Below are positions 7,916 through 13,723 of a stretch of 13,723 bases of DNA, in pieces (positions within the stretch are counted from its first letter, which is position 1; the number at the start of each line of letters is the position of its first letter). Source of the DNA: BOG-1184 sp964651515 (GTDB lineage Bacteria; Fibrobacterota; Chitinivibrionia; Chitinivibrionales; Chitinispirillaceae); the NCBI GenBank assembly GCA_964651515.1, contig CAZYYB010000087.1:1-13723 (forward strand), given 5' to 3'. A program made the position numbers and the translations under genes. A model generated the notes under the pieces. It saw only the letters and a program-made list of their open reading frames with translations, made no database searches and was not told the DNA's origin.

Positions 7916-8932
7916 CTACCAGTCCTTCTCCGGTTTGCGGGTCATGAGGCCCGCCTTTCTTTTGGGCGGCTTATTGAGCGAATCGGCGTCGTCGGCATAC
8001 TGGGCGATTATCCGTTTCGCCTCCTGCTTTTTCATGTCCTCTTTATTTTCATTGGGCGCCGGCTGCCGATCGTTCTGCGCATTCCGGTTCTGATCCTGCT
8101 TATTCTGGTCCTGGTTCTGGTTTTTCTTGTCCTGATCTTTATTCTGATCGTTCTTATTCTGGTCCTTCTTATTTTGATCCTGCTTATTTTGATCCTGCTG
8201 GTTCTGGTCTTTCTTGTTCTGGTCCTGCTTATTCTGATCTTTCTTGTTCTGGTCCTGTTTGTTCTGGTTCTGGTTTTTCTGCTGTTGCTGCTGCATCTTT
8301 ATCCGCCGCTGCGTCAATTCGAGGTTGAACTTGGCATCCCTGTCGTTTGGCTTCAGGTCGAGCGCGGAGATGTAGTGCTGCAGCGCGGCCTTATACTTTT
8401 CGTCCGCGCCCTGACCGCCGCTCTGCATGAGCTGGTCACCCTCCTTGAAGAGGATATTGCCGAGGTTGTAGTGGGCGTCCGCCTGCTTCCGTTTATTCTT
8501 GAGCGCCACGGCGCCGGCATAGGTGCTCTCCGCCTCGTCGAACCGGCCCATGTGGTAGAGGGCCGAACCCTTGTTCATGCGGAGCAGGGTGTCGCCGGGC
8601 GCGGTCAGGAGCGCGCCATCGTACTCCGCGTAGGCCGAGTCGTACTTTCCCTGCTTGTAATATTCATTTCCCTTTGCATTTTTCCGGTAAATCTCATCCC
8701 CGAAAGACAGTTGCGCCAATGAAAAAAGCAGTCCGACGAGGAGGACGAGTCGAACGGGTCCACCTTTCCGGACTTTTTGTTCAAACCTGTTGACTCTGTT
8801 TTGATTTTCCACGGTGTCGTTCACGGCGCCCAGGGGGCAGCGGAATACCGGCCGTTTCGGCCGGGATGCAGCGAGGGGGAGACTTCCCCCCTTGGAATTT
8901 TTCCCTGTATTATTGTTTTTAAACATTATCAT
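7916..8932 (-). CDS. batC: BatC-like TPR protein with DQNKK-repeat tail
   Basis: A 338-aa protein. Residues 1-58 are an unusual basic, polar extension. Residues 60-77 are a single hydrophobic signal/anchor helix. TPRs follow at about 82-200 (GNEYYKQGKYDSAYAEYDGAL; AHYNLGNILFKEGDQL), then a poly-Q patch (214-218) and about ten degenerate DQNKK/DQNKQ pentapeptides (227-285). It ends MTRKPEKDW; a KDW-type end is characteristic of BatC. BatC is thought to scaffold the membrane Bat complex through its TPRs. Start ATG 8932 was chosen because it overlaps the batB stop (ATGA) and has a strong GGGGAGG Shine-Dalgarno about 6 nt upstream. A second ATG is two codons later. A GTG start near residue 37 would remove most of the extension but has no Shine-Dalgarno. 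Confidence 0.85.
   Translation of the reverse strand: MIMFKNNNTGKNSKGGSLPLAASRPKRPVFRCPLGAVNDTVENQNRVNRFEQKVRKGGPVRLVLLVGLLFSLAQLSFGDEIYRKNAKGNEYYKQGKYDSAYAEYDGALLTAPGDTLLRMNKGSALYHMGRFDEAESTYAGAVALKNKRKQADAHYNLGNILFKEGDQLMQSGGQGADEKYKAALQHYISALDLKPNDRDAKFNLELTQRRIKMQQQQQKNQNQNKQDQNKKDQNKQDQNKKDQNQQDQNKQDQNKKDQNKNDQNKDQDKKNQNQDQNKQDQNRNAQNDRQPAPNENKEDMKKQEAKRIIAQYADDADSLNKPPKRKAGLMTRKPEKDW
8078..8254 (-). repeat. 15-bp tandem repeats encoding DQNKK pentapeptides
   Basis: About ten degenerate copies of a 15-bp unit encode DQNKK, DQNKQ, DQNKN and DQNRN, interrupted by one irregular stretch (DQDKKNQNQ). On the plus strand the tract reads as alternating TTCTGGTCCTG and TTATTCTGATC-like words. 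It lies in the batC tail. Such tracts can change copy number by slippage in 15-bp steps without breaking the frame. Confidence 0.8.
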
Positions 8933-9951
8933 TCAAACCTCCCCTTCCACACCTCTCTCCTCCTGACCCGGTCGGGAATGAAGAACTCGACGAGGAGAAG
9001 CACGATGGCGATGAAGAGGAAAATCTGGTACCGGTCTTCGAAGGAGTTGAGCTGCGACGCGCCGAGCTCCTTTTTGTCCATCTTATCGATTTCGGCGATG
9101 ATGCGGCTGAAATCGAGGTCGCTCCCCGCATGAAAATATTTGCCGTGGCCGGCGATGGCGATTTTTTCGAGCGTGACCGGATCGAGGCGGGTCATGACCA
9201 GGTTCCCCTGCCGGTCCTTCTTGTAGACCACGGTGCCGCCGCCCTTGGAGACCGGGATCGGCACGCCGTCCTCGGACCCGACGCCGATGGTGTAGATGAC
9301 CACCCCATCCGCCGCCGCGGCGCGGGCCGCCTCCTCGACATCGCCCTCGTTGTCCTCGCCGTCGGAGATCAGGATAAGCACCTTGTACTTATGCTCGCTC
9401 GAATGGAACGCCGCGGTCGCCTGCTTGATCGCGTCGGCGATCGCCGTCCCCTGGATCTGCACCCATCCCGTATTGACGACGTCGAGAAACATCTTCGCCG
9501 CCCCGTAATCGAGCGTCGGCGGGCACTGCACGAAGCTCTCGCCCGCAAAGACGATCAGGCCGAACCGGTCGCCCTTAAGCAGGTCGAGGAACTTCCCGAT
9601 CTCATACTTGGCGCGCTCGATCCTGCTCGGCGCAATGTCCTCGGCGAGCATGCTCTCCGATATGTCGAGCGCAACCATGACGTCGACCCCCTTGCGCTCG
9701 AAAAGCTCCATCTTCACGCCGAAGCGCGGCAGGACGAGAGCGAACACGAGGAAGCAGAAGAAGGCGATGAACAGGGTCCACTTGATCACCTGGCGCGAAA
9801 AGGAGAAACCGGACGTCAGCTTCGCCACCAGTTTCGGGTCGCCGAAGCGGCCGAGCGCGGCCTTCCTGCGCTGGTCGGCCCACATGAAGAGGCCGATGAA
9901 CACCGGGATCAGAAGGAGCAGGAGGAAATAGACGGGATTGCCGAAAATCAT
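8929..9951 (-). CDS. batB: BatB, von Willebrand factor A membrane protein
   Basis: A 340-aa protein of normal BatB length. It has a membrane helix at 7-24, a second at 57-74, a VWA domain from about 90 to 290 and a C-terminal helix at about 310-327. The metal-ion-dependent adhesion site is intact: DISES (Asp96, Ser98, Ser100), the Thr of IQGTA (Thr169) and ISDGED (Asp197). FERKGVDVMVALD and CPPTLDYGAA are typical Bat VWA signatures. The domain should face the periplasm and bind partners in a metal-dependent way. ATG 9951 overlaps the batA stop by one base (TAATG) and is preceded by a perfect AGGAGG about 8 nt upstream. It overlaps batC by 4 nt. The BatB rather than BatA call rests on order and on the C-terminus. 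Confidence 0.9.
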   Translation of the reverse strand: MIFGNPVYFLLLLLIPVFIGLFMWADQRRKAALGRFGDPKLVAKLTSGFSFSRQVIKWTLFIAFFCFLVFALVLPRFGVKMELFERKGVDVMVALDISESMLAEDIAPSRIERAKYEIGKFLDLLKGDRFGLIVFAGESFVQCPPTLDYGAAKMFLDVVNTGWVQIQGTAIADAIKQATAAFHSSEHKYKVLILISDGEDNEGDVEEAARAAAADGVVIYTIGVGSEDGVPIPVSKGGGTVVYKKDRQGNLVMTRLDPVTLEKIAIAGHGKYFHAGSDLDFSRIIAEIDKMDKKELGASQLNSFEDRYQIFLFIAIVLLLVEFFIPDRVRRREVWKGRFE

Positions 9952-10955
9952 TACGGAATCCTCCTGAAGCGGGTGTAGTGGAGCAGAAATTCCAGGAGGA
10001 GAAGGATAAACCCGGCCCAGAGCCAGGCATAGAACTTTTCATCGAAGGATGAGTAGATCTTGGTCCGGATCACGGTTTTTTCCATCTTATCGATCTGGTC
10101 GTAGATCGCTCGGAACTTGTTGGCGTCCGTCGCCCTGAAGGACTTCCCTCCCGTCATATCCGCGATATTGGCGAGCAGCTGCTCGTTCAGGTCCGATTCG
10201 ACCATCTGCGTCTGCTCGACGATCTGCCCGGTGAGCGGATTCTGCATCTCCATGGGCATGGGCACCTGGCCCGGTCTGCCGATGCCGACGGCGTAGATCT
10301 TGATGCCGAGCTCCTTTGCGGCAGCCGCGGCGGTGAGCGGCGGAATGTCGCCGGCGTTGTTATCGCCGTCGGTCGCGAGGATGATGACCTTGCTCTTTGC
10401 GGACGAGTTCACCAGCCGGTTGGCCGCGGTGGCGATGGCGGTCCCGATCGCGGTCGCTTCGCTGAAATCGGCAAAATCGATCTCGCTCACCAGCCGGCTG
10501 AGAACATCGTGGTCGAGCGTGAGGGGACATTTGGTATAGGCCCGCCCGCCGAAAACCACCAGGCCGATCCGGTCGCTCGGCCGCTTGGCGATAAACTCCT
10601 GCATGGTCCTCTTCGCGACCGTGATGCGATTGTCGGGAGCGAAATCGAGGCAGTGCATGCTGTTCGAGATATCGAGGATCAGCATGATGTCCACGCCCTC
10701 GGTCGTCACCTCGGAGCCCGATCGTCCCTTCTGCGGCCGCGCCAGCGCGATGGTGAGCAGGATGAGCGCGGCGACCCGCAGGACGATGAGGCAGTGGCGC
10801 CACCTTATGAGCGCCGACCGCGGAAGCGTGCCGATAACCGAAAGATCGGAAAACCGCAGGGCCGCCCGTGAGCGCCGCTCCCGGCGGATATACACCCAGA
10901 CCATGGGCAGTGCGAAGATAATGAGCAGGAGGAATACGGGGTCCTTGAGTCTCAT
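9951..10955 (-). CDS. batA: BatA, von Willebrand factor A membrane protein
   Basis: A 334-aa protein with membrane helices at about 6-22 and 56-72, a VWA domain (86-290) and a final helix at 311-326. MIDAS residues are present: DISNS (Asp95, Ser97, Ser99), the Thr of SEATAIG (Thr168) and ATDGDNN (Asp196). QKGRSGSEVTTEGVDI just before the domain is the usual BatA linker. It is a paralogue of batB next door, and the pair is the diagnostic core of Bat operons, described in Bacteroides as needed for aerotolerance. Start ATG 10955 overlaps the upstream stop (ATGA) with GGGGAG about 6-7 nt before it. It lies first of the two VWA genes, the standard order. Confidence 0.9.
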   Translation of the reverse strand: MRLKDPVFLLLIIFALPMVWVYIRRERRSRAALRFSDLSVIGTLPRSALIRWRHCLIVLRVAALILLTIALARPQKGRSGSEVTTEGVDIMLILDISNSMHCLDFAPDNRITVAKRTMQEFIAKRPSDRIGLVVFGGRAYTKCPLTLDHDVLSRLVSEIDFADFSEATAIGTAIATAANRLVNSSAKSKVIILATDGDNNAGDIPPLTAAAAAKELGIKIYAVGIGRPGQVPMPMEMQNPLTGQIVEQTQMVESDLNEQLLANIADMTGGKSFRATDANKFRAIYDQIDKMEKTVIRTKIYSSFDEKFYAWLWAGFILLLLEFLLHYTRFRRIP

Positions 10956-11953
10956 CTCTTCTCCCCGCCGGGCAGCTGCCCGGTTGTATTGTCCGCCTCC
11001 GGAGGCGGAACATCACCGCCTCCGGTCGGCGGGGTTCCACTATCTTTTTTCGCCTCGACAACCGGTTTCGTCGCCTCGATGAAGGCCCTGGCTTCGACGC
11101 CGAACCGGTCCACCGTTTCCTGGTCGGGAAGGTATTTCGCAAACTTGACCGGATCGGCCGCCCGGTAGAACCACTCCATCGCGTAGCGCCGCTCCTTATC
11201 GAGCTTCGCGATCGAGAGCCAGGCAAGCATCTCCTCGGTCGTGAACTCGGCGGCGTTGACGCCGAACCGCCGCTCGCTGTACCGCTTGAGGATCTCGGAG
11301 AGTTCGAAGACATACTCCCGGATCATCCCCTTCAAGGGATACTGCTTCGCATCGAGCGCGGCGAGCGCATCCATCGCTTCTTCGTAGGGCGGCCTGGGCG
11401 GCGGGACGGGCGGACCCTTCTTGTGCAACCGGACGAGCGAACGGGCAAAGAAAATGACCGCCGCGAGCCCGGCAAGTGCGAGGCAGATCCAGAGCCAGAG
11501 GAGCGAGCGCTTCCCGGTCACCTGCTGGGGCCGCAGACCCATGATGTCGGCGGTGTCGACCTTGCACAGGCTGATCACGGTGAGCGGAATGCTGTCGGTC
11601 CGGAGCGTATCGCTGCGGGCGCCGTCGTTCAGGATAAAGGGCAGCGGCGGAATGGCACAGTTCTCGGCCTTGTAGGTCGTCAGTTCGTACTCGAAGACGA
11701 TGCTGTCCGCGCTCTTGAGCGGAACCTTGCGGTTGTTCCACTCCTTGACAGTAAGCGGCTCGAAGGCGGTGGCGGGGTCGGGCGGCTGCGCGGTGGCGCC
11801 CTTTGGGGCCATGATCGTGACCGTGAAATTGATCAGGTCGCCGACCGAGAGCTGCCGACGGTTGATGCCGGTAGAGATGACTGCGGACCATGCGGCGGAA
11901 CAGGAGAACAGGACCATCGCCGCAACGGCGATTTTTCGGTACGTTTTATTCAT
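10952..11953 (-). CDS. Small BatD/DUF4381-like membrane protein heading the Bat operon
   Basis: A 333-aa protein with signal peptide 1-24 (cleavage near AAWSA), one periplasmic beta-rich domain (25-140) opening with TGINRRQLSVGDLINFTVTI, a membrane helix at 150-170, a proline-rich linker (181-189) and a cytoplasmic helical domain (190-295). The cytoplasmic segment EYVFELSEILKRYSERRF...TTEEMLAWL resembles the tail of the BatD part of the fusion gene in this window, so the two look like relatives, with this one having a single periplasmic domain. Proteins of this plan (often annotated hypothetical or DUF4381) usually sit between DUF58 and batA. The C-terminus is a Gly/Pro/Glu-rich tail. ATG 11953 has no clear Shine-Dalgarno. 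It is the first gene of the operon, since the next gene upstream is divergent. Confidence 0.75.
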   Translation of the reverse strand: MNKTYRKIAVAAMVLFSCSAAWSAVISTGINRRQLSVGDLINFTVTIMAPKGATAQPPDPATAFEPLTVKEWNNRKVPLKSADSIVFEYELTTYKAENCAIPPLPFILNDGARSDTLRTDSIPLTVISLCKVDTADIMGLRPQQVTGKRSLLWLWICLALAGLAAVIFFARSLVRLHKKGPPVPPPRPPYEEAMDALAALDAKQYPLKGMIREYVFELSEILKRYSERRFGVNAAEFTTEEMLAWLSIAKLDKERRYAMEWFYRAADPVKFAKYLPDQETVDRFGVEARAFIEATKPVVEAKKDSGTPPTGGGDVPPPEADNTTGQLPGGEKR

Positions 11954-12020
11954 AGTGATGGATCGAAATTTTCAGCTAATAAATACGACTATCTTTTGAA
12001 ATTATTTAAATGCTCCGCAG

Positions 12021-12050
12021 CCGGACGTGTCCGGTCGGCATGCCGACCGG
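12021..12050. repeat. Two overlapping perfect palindromes upstream of the Bat operon
   Basis: CCGGACGTGTCCGG (12021-12034) is an inverted repeat with 6-bp arms and a GT spacer. It overlaps CCGGTCGGCATGCCGACCGG (12031-12050), a perfect 20-bp palindrome. The shared CCGG means only one can pair at a time as a hairpin. They lie about 70-100 bp upstream of the first Bat operon start codon, next to an AT-rich tract, a position suited to an operator. Confidence 0.55.
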
Positions 12051-12163
12051 CGTACCGTTCACGGGTCCCTGCAACTCGCGGCGGGGAAAAGATTTATAAA
12101 AATACACGATAGACGGAGAAAAGTTCGAGGATCGAAGATGATGGTGATAATTTTGGTGACCTT

Positions 12164-12178
12164 GGTGGGGGAACCACC
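12164..12178. repeat. Short GC-rich hairpin
   Basis: GGTGG (12164-12168), loop GGGAA, CCACC (12174-12178). It is a 5-bp perfect stem and lies 11 bp before a stronger hairpin. No T tract follows, so it is not a clear terminator. Confidence 0.35.
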
Positions 12179-12189
12179 TTACGGGTTAC

Positions 12190-12214
12190 CCATTTTGCCC
12201 GAAAGGCAAAATGG
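12190..12214. repeat. 10-bp perfect hairpin
   Basis: CCATTTTGCC (12190-12199), loop CGAAA, GGCAAAATGG (12205-12214) form a perfect 10-bp stem with a 5-nt loop. On either strand the stem is followed by mixed sequence, not a T run, so a classical intrinsic terminator is not supported. It could be an extragenic palindromic repeat or an RNA structure. Confidence 0.6.
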
Positions 12215-12240
12215 ACGGATTATTATAGCCTTAAATTGCA

Positions 12241-12301
12241 ACCAGCCCCTGGTCGGAGCCGCGCAAAGCCGCCTTTGCCGACGCACCCTCTCCTGCGGAA
12301 G
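12241..12301 (-). repeat. Intergenic hairpin repeat element, copy C
   Basis: On the minus strand the element begins CTTCCGCAGGAGAGGGTGCG (12301-12282), matching 18 of 20 bases of CTTCCGCAGGAAAGGGTGTG at 12492-12511. It continues into a nested hairpin: outer arms GTCGG (12282-12278) and CCGAC (12256-12252), and inner GCAAAG/CTTTGC with a 4-nt loop. It ends with ACCAG/CTGGT arms at 12241-12253. It belongs to the same CTTCCGCA family as copies A and B. Confidence 0.5.
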
Positions 12302-12442
12302 ATTGCATGTCAACATCTCCCTCCATAGGGTAAGTGAGAAAATCCTGAATAATAAACCGATTTGAGTGCTTTTCGCAATTCGTCGAGGGGGGGGATTCTT
12401 GTCCCATGATCTTGCCCCGTGTTTTTTCTACCTTAAAAGAGA

Positions 12443-12511
12443 GCGTTGCGGAAGTGGGAGAGCGCTTGCCGAAGGCAAGCATCGCCGACCACTTCCGCAG
12501 GAAAGGGTGTG
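12443..12511 (+). repeat. Intergenic nested hairpin repeat element, copy B
   Basis: TGCGGAAGTGG (12447-12457) pairs perfectly with CCACTTCCGCA (12489-12499), enclosing a second perfect stem GCTTGCC (12464-12470), loop GAA, GGCAAGC (12474-12480). The left flank GCGTTGCGGAAGTG is shared exactly with copy A in inverse orientation, and the right flank CTTCCGCAGGAAAGGG is shared with copy C. It is the most complete, best-paired copy of the family in this window. It lies in the leader region of the dGTPase-like gene. Confidence 0.65.
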
Positions 12512-12542
12512 CCTAAAGACGCGCTCCGGCGGCTTCAGGCCA

Positions 12543-12569
12543 GGGGAAACCGCATAGCGGTGTGTCCCC
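12543..12569 (+). repeat. Two-part hairpin upstream of the dGTPase-like gene
   Basis: GGGGA (12543-12547) pairs with TCCCC (12565-12569), and inside it ACCGC (12549-12553) pairs with GCGGT (12557-12561) around a 3-nt ATA loop, with small bulges. It lies 66 bp before the gene start and is followed by a pyrimidine-rich tract rather than pure T. It may be a leader structure; no known riboswitch was recognised. Confidence 0.45.
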
Positions 12570-12635
12570 ACCCGAGCAGTAACCTCAAATCTTCCCTTCT
12601 TTCTTTGTCCTATCCTGTTTTATTTTAAATGTTCC

Positions 12636-13723
12636 ATGAAATCCGAACTCGAAATCCGCACCATCCTCCTGCGCAACGAGGAGCTCCTGAGCCCTTTCGC
12701 CCGCAAGAGCTCCGCATCGCTCGGACGGCGCGCCCCGATGCAGGAGGACCCCTTCAGGCTCGAATTCGCCCGCGACGAGACGCGGATCCTCCACTCCCCG
12801 CCCTTCCGCCGCCTGAAGCACAAGACCCAGGTGTTCCTCTCGCCGGACAACGATCACATCTGCACCCGCATGGAGCATGTGCTCCACGTCTCCTCCATCG
12901 CCTCGGTCATCGGGCGATGCCTGAACCTGAACATCGACCTGATCAGCGCGATCGCGAAGGGGCACGACCTCGGCCACCCGCCCTTCGGGCATGCCGGGGA
13001 GCGGGCGCTGGACGACCTCCTGCGCGAACGGGGAGTCGCTGCGGGCTTCAAGCACGAGATCCACGGTCTGCGCGTGGTCGATAAGCTGACCAACTTCGGC
13101 GCGGGCCTGAACCTGACCTGCGAGGTGCGCGACGGCATCGTGACCCACTGCGGCGAGAGTTTCGAGCGGTCGGTCGCCCCGGACCGGGCGCGCGACATGC
13201 GGCAACTCGACGGCATTGCGGAGCGGGACCTCTTCCCCGGCACCCTCGAAGGGTGCCTGGTCCGGCTCGTGGACCGCATCGCCTATCTCGGGCGCGACCT
13301 CGAAGACGCGCTCAAGGCCGGGATCGCCGAGCGCGACCAGGTGCCCCCGGTCGTCGCGAAGGGCCTGGGCCTCGAAAACGGCCAGATCATCGGCTGTTTT
13401 GTCAACGATACGATCGCCAACAGCCTCGACCGGGACGCCATTTCCATGAGCGAAGAGGTGTTCGAGCTCATGAACGGGCTCAAGGAGTTCAACTACGCCA
13501 CCATCTACCGTAACGAGGAGGTGGAGCGGATCAGCCGGAAGGCGGGCAACCTCATCGGGCTCCTGTTCCGGGAGCTCGAAAAGATGCTCATCGCCTCCGA
13601 CCGCGGCCGCAACGATTCCTACGTGAAGGGGATCGTGGGCGACGCCCCGCTCATGCAGGTTTTTTTCCATTTTATCAAAAACACGAACTATACCGACGAA
13701 ACGCCCCTCTGGCGGATCGTCAC
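12636..13723 (+). CDS. dGTPase-like HD-domain dNTP triphosphohydrolase, 3' end outside window
   Basis: Open from ATG 12636 to the window edge (362 codons), so the C-terminus is missing. It begins MKSELEIRTILLRNEELLSP. The typical dGTPase opening follows: FARDETRILHSPPFRRLKHKTQVF (44-67), DHICTRMEHVLHV (73-85), and the HD core KGHDLGHPPFGHAGE (108-122). Metal ligands are His81, His110-Asp111 and Asp213 in RLVDRIAYLGRDLED. FKHEIHGLRVVDKL (138-151) is also characteristic. The family hydrolyses dGTP or other dNTPs to the nucleoside plus triphosphate in the cytoplasm, tuning nucleotide pools. No Shine-Dalgarno precedes the ATG; a TATTTT at 12621-12626 could be a -10 box of a leaderless transcript, which is speculative. 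An overlapping ATG at 12629 is in another frame. It is divergent from the Bat operon. Confidence 0.88.
   Translation, partial: MKSELEIRTILLRNEELLSPFARKSSASLGRRAPMQEDPFRLEFARDETRILHSPPFRRLKHKTQVFLSPDNDHICTRMEHVLHVSSIASVIGRCLNLNIDLISAIAKGHDLGHPPFGHAGERALDDLLRERGVAAGFKHEIHGLRVVDKLTNFGAGLNLTCEVRDGIVTHCGESFERSVAPDRARDMRQLDGIAERDLFPGTLEGCLVRLVDRIAYLGRDLEDALKAGIAERDQVPPVVAKGLGLENGQIIGCFVNDTIANSLDRDAISMSEEVFELMNGLKEFNYATIYRNEEVERISRKAGNLIGLLFRELEKMLIASDRGRNDSYVKGIVGDAPLMQVFFHFIKNTNYTDETPLWRIV

Larger units (their letters stand above)
11954..12635. other. Repeat- and hairpin-rich divergent intergenic region
   Basis: This 682-bp stretch separates the leftward Bat operon from the rightward dGTPase-like gene. 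Near the Bat side, an AT-rich tract at about 11960-12012 is the probable promoter zone, followed by palindromes at 12021-12050. Then come hairpins at 12164-12178 and 12190-12214, repeat elements at 12241-12301 and 12443-12511, and a hairpin at 12543-12569. A G8 run lies at 12388-12395. Open frames here are short and lack start signals, so no protein gene is called. Non-coding RNA is possible but none was recognised. Confidence 0.6.

Noticed and set aside
8078..8254. Regular repeats considered as a CRISPR array
   Set aside because: The 15-bp period without unique spacers and the in-frame DQNKK coding show that it is a protein repeat tract.
7808..8722. Plus-strand ORF with a long Leu/Val/Ile-rich stretch resembling a membrane protein
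   Set aside because: The hydrophobic run is only the reverse complement of the DQNKK-repeat tract of batC, not a real membrane segment.
12027..12365. Plus-strand ORF of 112 codons
   Set aside because: It reads through palindromes and hairpins, has poor codon use and lacks a ribosome-binding site.
12231..12482. Minus-strand ORF of 83 codons in the intergenic region
   Set aside because: It spans repeat element C and part of copy B, has no Shine-Dalgarno at its first ATG and no recognisable domain.
12440..12570. Known structured RNA (tRNA, tmRNA, RNase P, SRP, c-di-GMP or cobalamin riboswitch)
   Set aside because: Characteristic conserved blocks of these families were looked for by eye and not found. 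Only unassigned hairpins remain.
12585..13670. Minus-strand ORF of 361 codons
   Set aside because: It is antisense to the dGTPase-like gene, whose HD motifs are intact. The antisense product has no recognisable domain.

Overview
The window is GC-rich bacterial chromosome with Shine-Dalgarno-led, tightly packed genes. It reads as a Gram-negative with an envelope: a lipoprotein signal, a periplasm-facing Bat complex and several inner-membrane proteins. The best taxonomic hint is the left-edge lipoprotein. It joins a SUMF1/FGE-like domain to a TolB-like propeller segment, which resembles the Fibrobacter paralogous lipoprotein family (TIGR02171). A Fibrobacterota-related organism is therefore my best guess, at moderate to low confidence. 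No tRNA, rRNA, CRISPR array, transposase or phage gene was seen.

Layout. (1) Positions 1-1603, minus strand: a lipoprotein whose C-terminus lies outside the window. (2) 1604-2056: a divergent intergenic region with one doubtful small ORF. (3) 2057-4312, plus strand: a membrane GT-C-type protein with C-terminal TPRs, similar in plan to TMTC proteins. (4) 4313-4570: an intergenic stretch between convergent genes, holding a hairpin repeat and a palindrome. (5) 11953 down to 4571, minus strand: a six-gene Bat (Bacteroides aerotolerance) operon in the order small BatD/DUF4381-like protein, BatA, BatB, BatC, an alpha/beta hydrolase, and a BatD-BatE fusion. Every junction is a 1- to 4-nt overlap or a 1-nt gap, so translation is probably coupled throughout. 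(6) 11954-12635: a 0.68-kb divergent intergenic region dense in hairpins and repeats. (7) 12636 to the right edge, plus strand: a dGTPase-like HD-domain dNTP triphosphohydrolase, truncated by the window.

How the genes work together. BatA and BatB are membrane-anchored von Willebrand A proteins with intact MIDAS motifs. BatC and the BatE part carry TPRs, and BatD and the small BatD-like protein carry periplasmic domains plus cytoplasmic helical tails. Together they should form an envelope complex linked to stress or aerotolerance. The usual moxR and DUF58 partners are not at the head of this operon.

Most notable: the in-frame batD-batE fusion, which keeps an internal ribosome-binding site, a GTG start, a signal sequence and an out-of-frame TAA exactly where separate genes would meet; the alpha/beta hydrolase placed between batC and batD; and a family of CTTCCGCA-containing hairpin repeats, with inverted copies on both sides of the Bat operon.
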